This document shows, piece after piece, positions 7,524 through 15,613 of a stretch of DNA of 64,000 nucleotides. This DNA comes from UBA2988 sp965237965 (lineage in GTDB: Bacteria; Gemmatimonadota; Gemmatimonadetes; Longimicrobiales; Gaopeijiaceae). The notes below the pieces were generated by a model, which was given only the letters and a program-made list of their open reading frames with translations, ran no database searches and was not told where the DNA came from. The stretch lies in assembly GCA_965237965.1 (NCBI GenBank), contig CBDEGT010000002.1:186001-250000 (forward strand), read 5' to 3'. The first letter of the stretch is position 1; the number at the start of each line of letters is the position of its first letter. A program made the translations under genes and the position numbers.

Positions 7524-9119
7524 CTAGCCGCGCAGGACCAGTGCGGTCCGATCGTCGGACGGGACCTCCGCCCGCGGATCGACGACCAACCCGAACAGAG
7601 CTTCCACGATCTCGATGGGCGAGCGCTCCCGGCTCGCCACGACCTCGCGAAGCACACGGTCCTCACCACCGTCCTCGTGCGTGGTGAGGCTATCGGAGAG
7701 CCCGTCCGTGAAGCAGAAGAGAAGCTCGTTCGTCGGGTCCCACGACATCTCGGTCTGACCGTACGAGCCCTCGACCGCGATTCCCACCGGAGGATCGGTC
7801 GCGGCAAGTCGTGTCGTGCTCCCGTCCCCATGAACGATGAAAGCGTGCGGATGGCCGGCGTTCGCGAACTCGATCCGGCGGCTCGCCAGATCGAGCACCG
7901 CGTAGAAGATGGAAAGGTACATCTCCGTACCCTCGAGCTCGTCACGGAGAGCGTCGTCGAGGTGGCGCAGCACCATGGCGGGCTTGGCGAACTCCGACGC
8001 GTAGATGGTCGCAGCGCTGATCGCAAGCGCCATGATCAGAGCGGCTGGAAATCCGTGGCCAGATACGTCGCCGATCATGACGCCGACCCGTCCGGCAGGA
8101 AGCTTGAGTAGATGGTAGAAGTCACCGCCGACCGACTCCGCCGGCTCGACCCGTGCGGCCACGCGCGCGCCGTCGAACTTCTCAGCCACCGGGAGAAGCT
8201 TCATCTGGAGGTCGTGGGCGAGCTGCATCTCTTGTGCGACCCGCTCCTGACGCAAGCTTTCCCGGATCAAGCGGTTGTTCTCGACTGCTGCACCCACCTG
8301 ACTGGCGATCGCGGAGAGGAGCTTCTGATCGCTCGCGGTAAAACGACCGCCATGGCGGCGGCCGATCAGGTTGATGACCCCTACCGTGCGCGACTCACCG
8401 GCGGGCGGCGTGTACCGTATCGGCACCGAAAGGAACGTCCCGGGCTCGGCCGGATCGGGAAGCGGGGGACCGGCGTCGGCGGCGTCTTCGCGGCTCACGA
8501 TCATGGGTCGCCCCCTGCGGAATACCTGGGCGGTCACCGCATCAGGATCGCGCGCGTCGATCGGACCGAGGCGACCGTCCTCACCCACCGCCGCAGTCAA
8601 GTTGAGCGCGTCGCTCTCGGGTTCGTACACCCAAAGCGACCCGCGCAGCGCACCCAGCACATCGCACACCTCGCCGAGGATCACACGCGCCGCGTCGTCC
8701 AGTCGGAGAATCGATCCGAGCGTTTCGCTGATGGAGTAGAGGAGGTTGATCTCCTCGTACCGCTCCGAGAGCTCAGAGGTGAAGAAGCGGACCTCTTGCG
8801 CGAAGTCGTAGGCGTGTTCGAGCACGGAATGGAGCACGGCGGCTACCGCCTCGGCCGTGTCAGTCCCGGTCCCGTCCGGGCGACCATGCACCTCCAGCTC
8901 GAGAGGAGGGCCGTCTCGAGGCGTGACCGCGCGGGTGATCACCCCGGCGCCGGCGCTGCTCTCCGGTGCCCCCCCTTCCGGATAGAGATGGACGCGCGAC
9001 CCACTACCGTTGGGAGCAGTCCACAGGTGCACGTCCACGTGGAAATTGCGTCGGAACTCGTCGATCGCGCTCTTGACCGGATCCGGAACGGCCACACGAG
9101 CGGCCGTTTCTCCGTTCAT
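7524..9119 (-). CDS. RsbU-type PP2C serine phosphatase with GAF domain
   Basis: Protein of 531 residues: an N-terminal region of about 120 residues, a GAF domain (about 125-290, ISETLGSILRLDDAAR to the QVGAAVENNRL helix), a coiled linker and a SpoIIE/RsbU PP2C domain (about 310-531). Metal-binding acidic residues of the phosphatase are visible in VGGDFYHLL, GDVSGHGFPAAL and FTDGLSDS. Enzymes of this class dephosphorylate a STAS-domain antagonist, reactivating it so that it captures the anti-sigma kinase. The cognate partners are directly upstream: the kinase start/stop overlap is 4 bp and the STAS gene precedes it. The signal sensed by the GAF domain is unknown. Confidence 0.92.
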   Translation of the reverse strand: MNGETAARVAVPDPVKSAIDEFRRNFHVDVHLWTAPNGSGSRVHLYPEGGAPESSAGAGVITRAVTPRDGPPLELEVHGRPDGTGTDTAEAVAAVLHSVLEHAYDFAQEVRFFTSELSERYEEINLLYSISETLGSILRLDDAARVILGEVCDVLGALRGSLWVYEPESDALNLTAAVGEDGRLGPIDARDPDAVTAQVFRRGRPMIVSREDAADAGPPLPDPAEPGTFLSVPIRYTPPAGESRTVGVINLIGRRHGGRFTASDQKLLSAIASQVGAAVENNRLIRESLRQERVAQEMQLAHDLQMKLLPVAEKFDGARVAARVEPAESVGGDFYHLLKLPAGRVGVMIGDVSGHGFPAALIMALAISAATIYASEFAKPAMVLRHLDDALRDELEGTEMYLSIFYAVLDLASRRIEFANAGHPHAFIVHGDGSTTRLAATDPPVGIAVEGSYGQTEMSWDPTNELLFCFTDGLSDSLTTHEDGGEDRVLREVVASRERSPIEIVEALFGLVVDPRAEVPSDDRTALVLRG

Positions 9120-9568
9120 GCCTCGACCCCTCCGCCTCCATCCTCCGACACTCTGAGGTCAGGGTCCAGCCGGAGGACGAGGGTCACCTGGTTGCCGCGC
9201 TCGTTGTAGCGGACCTCGTCCATCAGCTCGCGCATCAGAAAGAGTCCGCGCCCCGCCGACTTTTCGAGGTTGTCCGGTGTGGTCGGATCGGGAACTCCAC
9301 GCGGATCGAACCCCGTCCCCTCATCCGTGATGCACACCGTAATCTCCCGCTCGCCGACGGTGACTTCCACGCGCACCCGCTTGTGCGGGTCGCGCGCGTT
9401 CCCATACAGCATCGCGTTCGAGAGGGCCTCGGTAAGGCTCACTCGGAGGTTGAGCCTTAGCCTGTGCGCGTGCGCCCGGCACGCGGCGCAGCGCTGCATC
9501 ACATACTCGACGGCGTGCTCGATCTGCCGAAGATCGTTCGGAAGCTCGAGAACCAACTCCGTCTCCAT
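9116..9568 (-). CDS. RsbW-like anti-sigma factor/serine kinase
   Basis: GHKL-ATPase-fold protein of 150 residues. The N box is EALSNAMLYGN, the G1 box DEGTGFDP and the G2 box GRGLFLM, all typical for RsbW/SpoIIAB-type kinases that phosphorylate STAS antagonists and sequester a sigma factor. I use the ATG at 9568 (METELVLELPND); the frame is open further upstream but that stretch is proline-rich and lacks similarity. It lies between the STAS gene (28 bp away) and the PP2C phosphatase gene (ATGA overlap), making a compact partner-switching module. No sigma factor gene is present in the neighbourhood, so the target is not apparent. Confidence 0.92.
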   Translation of the reverse strand: METELVLELPNDLRQIEHAVEYVMQRCAACRAHAHRLRLNLRVSLTEALSNAMLYGNARDPHKRVRVEVTVGEREITVCITDEGTGFDPRGVPDPTTPDNLEKSAGRGLFLMRELMDEVRYNERGNQVTLVLRLDPDLRVSEDGGGGVEA

Positions 9569-9596
9569 GAGTGAACCGGGCGGGGGGAATGGCGGG

Positions 9597-9929
9597 CTAC
9601 ATCCCCGCCAGTGCCTCCTGCCGGGAGTCGGCAATCTTGAAGAGCGTGTCGAGCTTGGTCAGCTCGAACAGGGTGCGTAGATCCTCGTTGAGGTTGGCGA
9701 GACGCAGATCGCCGCCTTGCTCGCGGATCTTCTTGGACAGGCTGACGAGCACACCCAGCCCCGACGAATCGATGTATCCGGTGCGTGAGAAGTCTACGAC
9801 AAACTTGCGATCACCGTGCTCCAATTGCTCAATAACCCTCTGTTTGAGCTCCTGACGGTTGCCGACGATCAGCTGCCCCTCCACATCGACGACCGTCACG
9901 TCCCCCTGCTTTTCGACCTGAAAGCCCAT
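9597..9929 (-). CDS. STAS-domain anti-sigma factor antagonist
   Basis: SpoIIAA/RsbV-like protein of 110 residues consisting of one STAS domain. The phosphorylatable serine region is YIDSSGLGVLVSL. The start is the ATG at 9929, preceded by GAGGAG with six bases spacing; the longer frame upstream is noise. It is the promoter-proximal gene of a three-gene set with an RsbW-like kinase and a GAF-PP2C phosphatase, with ksgA after them. The 232-bp gap upstream (9930-10161) holds an AT-rich hexamer TATATT (minus strand, 10011-10016) that could be a -10 box, but no convincing -35 accompanies it and I see nothing else there. Confidence 0.93.
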   Translation of the reverse strand: MGFQVEKQGDVTVVDVEGQLIVGNRQELKQRVIEQLEHGDRKFVVDFSRTGYIDSSGLGVLVSLSKKIREQGGDLRLANLNEDLRTLFELTKLDTLFKIADSRQEALAGM

Positions 9930-10161
9930 GAGAATCTCCTCGGTCTTCCTTCCAGAGTCAGGGCGGACCCGTCCCCGCGGTCCCGCCAAACGTGTCGATG
10001 CGGAAGAGGCAATATACGTGGCGCGCGCGCCCGCGCCCCCTCCCGGATCAGCTACGTGCTCGAATCGCCGTCCCGACGTCACGGACTCGAAGCGCACAGG
10101 CTGTGGAAAACCCGGGACTCACCTTGAAGGTCCAGTTTCTTCCTGGAGCCCCCCACCGAGC

Positions 10162-10662
10162 CTAACCACGCACCTTAATGCGCATGCGCTCGAGCACCAC
10201 CGGCGAGACGAAGCGCGCCACGTCGCCGCCCAAGCGCGCAACCTCTCGCACCAGTGAGGCAGAGAGGAAGGAATAGCGAACGTCAGGGGTCAGGAAGACG
10301 GTCTCGGCATCGGGCCAGAGCTCCTGATTCATCTGGGCCATCTGGAACTCGTACTCGAAGTCCGAAACCGCGCGCAGTCCGCGTACGATGAAGCGCGCGT
10401 CGCGTTCGCGCGCGAAGTCGACCAACAGCCCCTCGAAGCTAGTGCATTCCACGCGCGGCTCGTCCGCGAAAACTTCCCGCAGCAGCTCCACGCGCTCCTC
10501 GACCGTGAAGAGCGGCTGCTTGGTGTGGCTCGCGGCGCGCGCCACCGCGATCACGAGCCGGTCCACGACACGCAGCGTCCGATGGGCAACATCCTCGTGG
10601 CCGAGGGTCACCGGGTCGAACGAGCCGGGATAGATAGCGATCGACTGGGGGGACTGCGTCAT
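10162..10662 (-). CDS. coaD: phosphopantetheine adenylyltransferase
   Basis: CoaD transfers AMP from ATP to 4'-phosphopantetheine in coenzyme A synthesis. The nucleotidyltransferase motif YPGSFDPVTLGHED is at the N terminus, FIVRGLRAVSDFEYEFQMAQMN in the middle (first part shown by VRGLRAVSDFE), and SASLVREVARLGG near the end replaces the usual SSTxVRE. Length is 166 residues, normal for the family. The ATG at 10662 (MTQSPQSIAIYPG) overlaps the stop of rsmD by four bases, the usual rsmD-coaD pairing in bacteria. It is the last gene of a long overlapping operon. Confidence 0.96.
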   Translation of the reverse strand: MTQSPQSIAIYPGSFDPVTLGHEDVAHRTLRVVDRLVIAVARAASHTKQPLFTVEERVELLREVFADEPRVECTSFEGLLVDFARERDARFIVRGLRAVSDFEYEFQMAQMNQELWPDAETVFLTPDVRYSFLSASLVREVARLGGDVARFVSPVVLERMRIKVRG

Positions 10663-11219
10663 GCTTCCTCGATCTGGGCGGGTTCGGCGCCTGCCGCCGG
10701 GGCGGCGACGGAGGTCAACGTGGTATCCCCATATCGGCGCTGGCGCAAACCGGACAGCCCCGGCACCGGCTCTCCGGAACGATGCTCGACCCACAGCTCC
10801 CGCGCAAAGGGCACCTCCGCGAATCGCTCGAGCAGAGCGGCGGCGTGCCCCGCTCCATACGGTGGGTCCGCGAGCGCGAGGTCGAACGCACCGGGGCCGA
10901 GCCGGCGCGCGTATCTCAGCGCGTCACCCTTCACGACGGTCGCGCGCGCGCGCGCATCCAGCGTGCGGAGGTTGTCCTCCAGAGCTCTCAAGCCCTGACG
11001 TCCGATTTCGACGAAGGTCGCGTGCTCCGCCCCCCGCGAGAGCGCCTCGAGCCCCAGCGCCCCTGAGCCGGCGAACAGATCGAGCACGGAGAAGCCGTCC
11101 AGCCGCCCACCCATCGCGGACATCCAAGCTTCGCGCACGCGATCGGTGGTCGGGCGCACGTCGCGACCGCCGGGGGCCTTGATGCGGCGGCCACCCCAGG
11201 CCCCCGCGATGATCCTCAA
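10659..11219 (-). CDS. rsmD: 16S rRNA (guanine966-N2)-methyltransferase
   Basis: RsmD methylates G966 of 16S rRNA. The start MRIIAGAWGGRRI, the SAM motif VLDLFAGSGALGLEALSRGA and the N2-methylase catalytic motif DPPYGAG are all present in a 186-residue protein. It overlaps recJ upstream and coaD downstream by four bases each, so translation is likely coupled. The C-terminal tail (AAPAAGAEPAQIEEA) is a lineage-specific Ala-rich extension. Confidence 0.95.
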   Translation of the reverse strand: MRIIAGAWGGRRIKAPGGRDVRPTTDRVREAWMSAMGGRLDGFSVLDLFAGSGALGLEALSRGAEHATFVEIGRQGLRALEDNLRTLDARARATVVKGDALRYARRLGPGAFDLALADPPYGAGHAAALLERFAEVPFARELWVEHRSGEPVPGLSGLRQRRYGDTTLTSVAAPAAGAEPAQIEEA

Positions 11220-13006
11220 GCTCGGGCCGCACCGGACTCGAGGGCAGGTACCGCCACCACCACCGACTCGGTCGGCCGTAGGTCGAGGATTCGAGCCTGC
11301 ACCCGCTCGCGCCCGCGCCAGCGGTCGAGTACGAGCTGGAAGACGACATCGAACGGCTCCCCGCGGGCGCCCTCGGGCGGGTGGCGCTCCGCCATTCCGA
11401 AGCCGATCCCCTCGAGCCGCACCGGCCCCTTCCTCAGACGCACACGGAGGTGCCCACGACCCACCACCTTCGCGTCGTACACTTCGGCGGCTCGCAGCAG
11501 GAAGACGGGGCGCGGGTTACCGATCCCGTGCGGTCCCAGGTACTGCAGCAGCTCGAGCAGCCGCTGACGGACGGGCTGCTCGGGAAGCTCAAGGTCGATC
11601 CGCAGGCGAGGTCGCAGATCCTGGCCCTCGAGCCGCTTGCGCGCCTCCGCGGCGAACGCCACGCGGAACGCGGGCAGCGCCGCTGCTGCCAGGTCCATTC
11701 CGGCTGCCTGGGCGTGTCCACCGAATCGCTCGAGGTGGGCTCCGCAGGCCACGATCGCCTCGTGCAGTTGGAAGCCGGGGATCGAGCGTGCACTGCCCCG
11801 CCCCCGCTCTCCATCGAGAGCAACCATCACGACCGGGCGATGGATCCGCTCCACGACGCGAGACGCGGCGATCCCGATCACGCCGGGGTGCCACCCGTGT
11901 GCGGCCAGCACGACGCCAAAGTCGTGCACCGGGTCGAAGCCGACGGCGAGCATCTCGACCGCCTCGTCGAGCGTGCGCCGATCCTCGGACTGCCGGATCC
12001 GGTTCTCGTCCTCGGCGAGTCGCGCCAGCTCTTCCGCCTCGGCGGCGTCGTTCGTGAGCAGAAGCCGGAGCCCCCGCGACGCGTCCCCCATCCGTCCAAC
12101 TGCGTTGATGCGAGGCGCTAGGACGAACCCGACTCGGCCCGCCTCGATGGGCTGGTCGTCCATCCCGGTGACCCGCAGGAGCGCGCGAAGGCCGGGCTTG
12201 TCGGTCCGGGCCAGCGCACGCAGGCCGTAGCGCACCAATACGCGGTTCTCACCTGCGAGCGGCACGAGGTCCGCCACGGTGGCCAGGGCGACGAGATCGA
12301 GATGGGTCAGCAGCTCGTCGGTCGGCACTCCCGCGAGTTCCCCGAGCAGCGAGCAGATCTTCCAAGCGAGCCCCGTGCCGCACAGGCCACGCTCCGGGTA
12401 GGTGGAATCGGGGCGGGCGGGATCGACCACGGCAACCGCGGGCGGCAGCTCCGGGCCCGGCAGGTGGTGATCGGTCACCACCACGTCGACTCCCTCCGCG
12501 GCAGCGCGTGAAATCCACTCGTGCGCGAGCACGCCGCAATCTGCGGTCACGATCAGACCAGCGCCTGCGGCTCGGGCGGCCTCCAGACCGGCCGCTCCGA
12601 AGTCGTAGCCGTCACGAAGCCGGTGCGGCACGAACGGGGCTACGCGCCCTCCCAACGTGCGTAGGAAGAGAGTAAAGAGCGCGGCCGCGCAGATCCCGTC
12701 CACGTCGTAGTCGCCGTGTACAAGGATCGTCTCGCCGTCACGGATCGCGCGCTGGATGCGATCCGCCGCGAGGGCCGCATCCGGAAGCAGCGACGGAGGA
12801 TGGAGGTGGGCGAGGAGAGGCCTGAGGAAGTGGCGTACTTCGTCGCCGCCGCCCAACCCCCTGCGCACCAGCAGCGCGCATATCGTGGGGTCGAGATCGA
12901 GCTCGGCGGCGAGGCCCGCGACCCGGTCGGGATCAGGCGTCTCGGGCAGGATCCACTGGGGCGGCACGGCACGTACGCAGCCGACCGGGACCCCGACTGG
13001 GTTCAC
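11216..13006 (-). CDS. recJ: single-stranded-DNA-specific exonuclease RecJ
   Basis: 5'-3' ssDNA exonuclease of recombination and mismatch repair. Phosphoesterase motifs: DYDVDG (99-104), TADCG, DHH (179-181), then the DHHA1 part with HGWHPGVIGIAASR, SARSIPGFQ and the GGHAQAAG motif, followed by an OB-fold region. The 596-residue length is normal. An ATGA overlap with the zinc-ribbon gene upstream and with rsmD downstream places it within a replication/repair operon that also includes dnaG and mutS2. Confidence 0.96.
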   Translation of the reverse strand: MNPVGVPVGCVRAVPPQWILPETPDPDRVAGLAAELDLDPTICALLVRRGLGGGDEVRHFLRPLLAHLHPPSLLPDAALAADRIQRAIRDGETILVHGDYDVDGICAAALFTLFLRTLGGRVAPFVPHRLRDGYDFGAAGLEAARAAGAGLIVTADCGVLAHEWISRAAAEGVDVVVTDHHLPGPELPPAVAVVDPARPDSTYPERGLCGTGLAWKICSLLGELAGVPTDELLTHLDLVALATVADLVPLAGENRVLVRYGLRALARTDKPGLRALLRVTGMDDQPIEAGRVGFVLAPRINAVGRMGDASRGLRLLLTNDAAEAEELARLAEDENRIRQSEDRRTLDEAVEMLAVGFDPVHDFGVVLAAHGWHPGVIGIAASRVVERIHRPVVMVALDGERGRGSARSIPGFQLHEAIVACGAHLERFGGHAQAAGMDLAAAALPAFRVAFAAEARKRLEGQDLRPRLRIDLELPEQPVRQRLLELLQYLGPHGIGNPRPVFLLRAAEVYDAKVVGRGHLRVRLRKGPVRLEGIGFGMAERHPPEGARGEPFDVVFQLVLDRWRGRERVQARILDLRPTESVVVAVPALESGAARA

Positions 13007-13740
13007 CCCTCTTCGCCGGTCGGCTCAGGGGCAGTCAGTATCACGCCGCACGCTTCGCACCTTACCAGATCGCTCCCGTGTCGTACCTGGTTCTGGACCT
13101 GGAGCGGCATCACGCTGAAGCAGTGGCCACACGCACCGTCCGCCGTGAGCTCCGATACGGCCTGACGACCCGTGCGGCCGCGGATCCCCTGATAGAGCTG
13201 CAGCTGCCGCGGGTTGACGGTGCGCGCGAAGTCCTCGCGCCTGCTCTTGAGCTCGGTGATCTCGGCAAGAACGGCCTCGCGCCCCTGGATCAGCTCCTGC
13301 CGACGGGGCTCCACCTCGGCACGCGCTTTGGCGAGGTTCGCCTCCTGCTCCTCGAGCCGCTCTTCCAGCTTCCGGATCTGGTCCAGCAGGGTGAGCGCGT
13401 CCTGCTCCTCACTCTCGAGCGTGCGGCGCACCATCTCGAGCTCCGCGGTTACCGCTGCTTCCTCGCGCACGTTGCGTACGGCATTCAGCCGCTCTTGCAG
13501 GATACGCGTGCGGTTCCGCTTCTCGTCGGCAGAAAGCTCGTGTCGCCGCTCGTCGAGTCGCATCTCTTGGAGACGCTTGCGCGTCGCGTTCACTTCAAGC
13601 TCGAGCTGGGTCGCGGGGCCCTCCACATCCTCGAGTTGGGGAAGGAAGGCTTCGGCTTGCTGCTCCGCATCCCGGATTTCCTGATCCAGGCGCTGCAGCC
13701 CCTTCAATGCGGTCATCGTGCTCTGGGTCATCCCGTCCAT
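13003..13740 (-). CDS. coiled-coil protein with C4-type zinc ribbon
   Basis: A 245-residue protein: residues about 10-185 form a long charged coiled coil (Glu/Arg/Leu heptad-like), followed by a zinc ribbon with Cys pairs CGHC and CEAC and the motif VMPLQVQNQV. This is the widespread zf-RING_7/YbiA-unrelated CT398-like family; its molecular role is not settled, though CT398-like members bind sigma-54 and type III secretion parts in Chlamydia. Here it is wedged between dnaG (28 bp upstream) and recJ (4-bp overlap), a setting suggesting a nucleic-acid-related function. Two start ATGs are close (residues 1 and 4); I use the first. Confidence 0.88.
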   Translation of the reverse strand: MDGMTQSTMTALKGLQRLDQEIRDAEQQAEAFLPQLEDVEGPATQLELEVNATRKRLQEMRLDERRHELSADEKRNRTRILQERLNAVRNVREEAAVTAELEMVRRTLESEEQDALTLLDQIRKLEERLEEQEANLAKARAEVEPRRQELIQGREAVLAEITELKSRREDFARTVNPRQLQLYQGIRGRTGRQAVSELTADGACGHCFSVMPLQVQNQVRHGSDLVRCEACGVILTAPEPTGEEG

Positions 13741-13768
13741 TCCGTTGAGTTCCTGGATCGCCGCCCGT

Positions 13769-15613
13769 TCAAGGACCTACCAACCTGCGAGCGGCGTGCG
13801 ACCATCCAACCCCAATCTCCCGCCCCTCACGGACTACCTTCGCCTTCTCCTCGACCAACGCCTGCCTCTCGGAGTCGTCCGTAGCTGCGCTCAGTCGCTG
13901 ATCGAGTTCGAGGCCCTTCCGCCGAAGCGCGGTCAGCCTCAACTGGGCGAGCGCGTCGCCGAACACGCGGTCCGCGTGCAGCAGTTCCTCTCGGTCGTCG
14001 AGCAAGGCCTCCAGGCGGTCGGCGGCGGCGGACTCCATGCCCGGGGGCGAGTGCTTCAGCTCCGCGTCGTCCAGGAAGGCCTGGAAGATGACCCGCCACG
14101 CGGGGTCCGTGAAGTCCTCCGGCCCGAGGTGTCTGAGCAGCGCCTCCAGCCGCTCGTGCCGGCGCTCGCGGTCACGAGCGAGAACCTGAAGCACCACTCT
14201 CTCCGCCCCCATGGGCGGGAGCGCTGCCGTGGACGCGCGTCTACCCCGTCCGCTATCCCGCGCGCGCGGAGCGGAGCCAGGTGCGGTGACACCGGGTCGA
14301 CGTTCGTTCCCACGGCGCAACTCGGCCTCGAGGGTCTCCCGGCGGACGCCGGTTCTCTCCGCCACCCTGGACACGTAGAGGTCCCGGAGGGTGGGGTCGG
14401 CGGCAGCCCGCAGCGTAGGCAGGAGCTTGTCGAGCGCGCGCCTGGTTCGGTCGATCGACGAAAAGTAGTCGTGCTCCTGAAGCATCTGGAGTTTGCGATC
14501 GAGCACGTCCACCGCCTGCTCCAAGTAATGGCGCAGCCCGGCCGCACCCTCCTTCCGAACCAGCGTGTCAGGGTCTTCTCCCGCGGGAAGCGTAACGACA
14601 GCCGGGTGCAGGCCATGCGTGAGTAGCACGTCGCCCCCGCGAAAGGTGGCCTTGAGCCCAGCCTCATCGCTGTCGAACAGCAGTAGGACGCGCTTCGTGT
14701 ACCGCGCCAGCAGCCCCGCCTGCGCGTCGGTGAACGCGGTGCCTAGCGGGGCTACCACGTTTTCGAAGCCGGCGGCGGCCAGACTGACCGCGTCCATGTA
14801 GCCCTCGACCACGAGCGCCGCTCCCTCACGCCGGATCGCGTGCTTCGCCCAGGACAATCCGTACAACACCTCGCCCTTGTGGTAGATTGGGGTCTCGGAG
14901 GTGTTGACGTACTTCGCGACCTCCTTGCCCGTGCGTCGCCCGCCCCCACTTCCCAGGATCCGCCCGCCGAACGCGACCACACGACCACCCGGGTCCTCGA
15001 TCGGAAACATGATCCGTTGCCGAAAGCGGTCGTACGGATCGGGAGCGCGCTCGCTCGTCGTGAGCAGTCCGACTTCGATCAGCAGCGCGTCGGACATCCC
15101 GTGCTTGGAAGCCGCATCGCGCATCGCGCGCCACTCGTCGGGAGCGTAACCCAGACCGAAACGTTCGGCCGTGGCTTCGTCGATGCCGCGGTGGCTCAGG
15201 TAGTCGCGTGCATCGGCGCCCGCGTCTGGATCGAGCAGCATGCGCCGGAAGAAATCGCGCGCGAACGCGTTCGCCTCGTAGTGCCCGCGGAGTGGATCCT
15301 CTTCGGACCCGCCGGCGCGACTCACCTCATGGAGCTCGACTCCCGAGCGCGCTGCCACGTAGCGGACCGCCTCGACGAAGTCGAGTCCGAGGTGCTTCAT
15401 CACGAACGAGAAGACATCACCCGATTCGCCACAACCGAAGCACTTGTAGAACCCCTTCGCAGGCACGACGTAGAAGCTCGGCGTGCGCTCCTCGTGGAAT
15501 GGGCAGTTGGCCTTGAATTCCTTTCCCGATTTCTTCAACGGGACCAGCTCCCCGATCAGGTCGACCAGGTCGGCACGCGCCCGCACCTCGTCCACCTGCG
15601 TGTCCGGGATCAC
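13769..15613 (-). CDS. dnaG: DNA primase DnaG
   Basis: Synthesises RNA primers at the replication fork. The N-terminal CHC2 zinc finger is CPFHEERTPSF with Cys37, His40, Cys58 and Cys61 (KCFGCGESGDVF). The RNA-polymerase core and TOPRIM acidic residues follow (VVEGYMDAV, LLFDSDEAG), then a C-terminal helicase-interaction region. At 614 residues it is full length. It overlaps mutS2 by 4 bp, unlike the classic rpsU-dnaG-rpoD arrangement; rpsU and rpoD are not in the window. Confidence 0.97.
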   Translation of the reverse strand: MIPDTQVDEVRARADLVDLIGELVPLKKSGKEFKANCPFHEERTPSFYVVPAKGFYKCFGCGESGDVFSFVMKHLGLDFVEAVRYVAARSGVELHEVSRAGGSEEDPLRGHYEANAFARDFFRRMLLDPDAGADARDYLSHRGIDEATAERFGLGYAPDEWRAMRDAASKHGMSDALLIEVGLLTTSERAPDPYDRFRQRIMFPIEDPGGRVVAFGGRILGSGGGRRTGKEVAKYVNTSETPIYHKGEVLYGLSWAKHAIRREGAALVVEGYMDAVSLAAAGFENVVAPLGTAFTDAQAGLLARYTKRVLLLFDSDEAGLKATFRGGDVLLTHGLHPAVVTLPAGEDPDTLVRKEGAAGLRHYLEQAVDVLDRKLQMLQEHDYFSSIDRTRRALDKLLPTLRAAADPTLRDLYVSRVAERTGVRRETLEAELRRGNERRPGVTAPGSAPRARDSGRGRRASTAALPPMGAERVVLQVLARDRERRHERLEALLRHLGPEDFTDPAWRVIFQAFLDDAELKHSPPGMESAAADRLEALLDDREELLHADRVFGDALAQLRLTALRRKGLELDQRLSAATDDSERQALVEEKAKVVREGREIGVGWSHAARRLVGP

